Below are positions 5,203-5,224 of a DNA stretch of 5,224 nt, one piece after another. The position numbers were made by a program, and so were the translations under genes. How positions within the stretch are numbered: position 1 is the first letter of the stretch; the number at the start of each line of letters is the position of its first letter. Below the pieces are notes generated by a model. The model made no database searches. It was not told the origin of the DNA and was given only the letters and a program-made list of their open reading frames with translations. The stretch covers positions 1 to 5,224 of the forward strand of contig JBOFLF010000048.1 of assembly GCA_051657715.1 (NCBI GenBank), in the 5' to 3' direction. Origin of the DNA: JBOFBH01 sp051657715. GTDB lineage: Bacteria > Actinomycetota > Actinomycetes > Actinomycetales > Angustibacteraceae.

Positions 5203-5224
5203 GTGACCGACCAGCTCAACAGCG
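5203..5224 (+). CDS. Start of next operon gene (truncated by window end)
   Basis: A GTG behind AGGAGG opens a frame reading MTDQLNS before the window ends. Seven residues give no family information. By position it is likely another component of the same conjugation operon, such as a large membrane channel protein; this is inference from context only. Confidence 0.6.

Noticed and set aside
1..5224. CRISPR arrays, tRNA genes, insertion-sequence ends
   Set aside because: No regularly spaced repeats, no cloverleaf or TpsiC-like arm, and no transposase motif or terminal inverted repeats were found on reading both strands.

Overview
The window is uniformly very GC-rich, with G/C at most third codon positions, frequent GTG starts and short or overlapping gene junctions. 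This points to a high-GC actinobacterium (Pseudonocardia/Streptomyces-like; the genus cannot be read from the sequence). The gene set looks like the edge of an actinobacterial integrative and conjugative element or conjugative plasmid that uses a type IV secretion (T4SS-like) channel. No relaxase, VirB4 or VirD4 is inside the window, so that reading rests on the accessory genes.

Layout: (1) 1-138, + strand, is the C-terminal tail of a serine recombinase/resolvase, cut by the window edge. (2) 139-480 has no convincing gene. It separates two convergent units. (3) 481-4095, - strand, is a probable four-gene operon read right to left: an 83-residue excisionase/BldC-type helix-turn-helix protein, a lipoprotein with a possible NTF2/VirB8-like domain, a membrane-anchored cell-wall hydrolase with a lysozyme-like transglycosylase domain and an M23 endopeptidase domain, and a ParA/MinD-type ATPase with a long disordered N-terminal half. 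An 18-codon ORF bridges the lipoprotein and hydrolase genes. (4) 4096-4232 is a divergent control region with a 10-bp-period direct repeat and an inverted repeat. (5) 4233-5224, + strand, is a second operon: a DUF6668-like protein with a P-loop-like motif lacking the lysine, a 95-residue two-helix membrane protein resembling a VirB2/TrbC-type pilin subunit (coupled by an ATGA overlap), and the first codons of another gene behind a strong AGGAGG.

Likely cooperation (inference): the hydrolase opens peptidoglycan for the conjugation channel, the lipoprotein and small membrane protein are channel parts, and the ParA-like ATPase positions DNA or machinery. The small HTH protein probably controls both divergent operons from the region between them. 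The less explained parts are the lysine-less P-loop protein, the control region repeats, the bridging mini-ORF and the gene-less stretch beside the resolvase.
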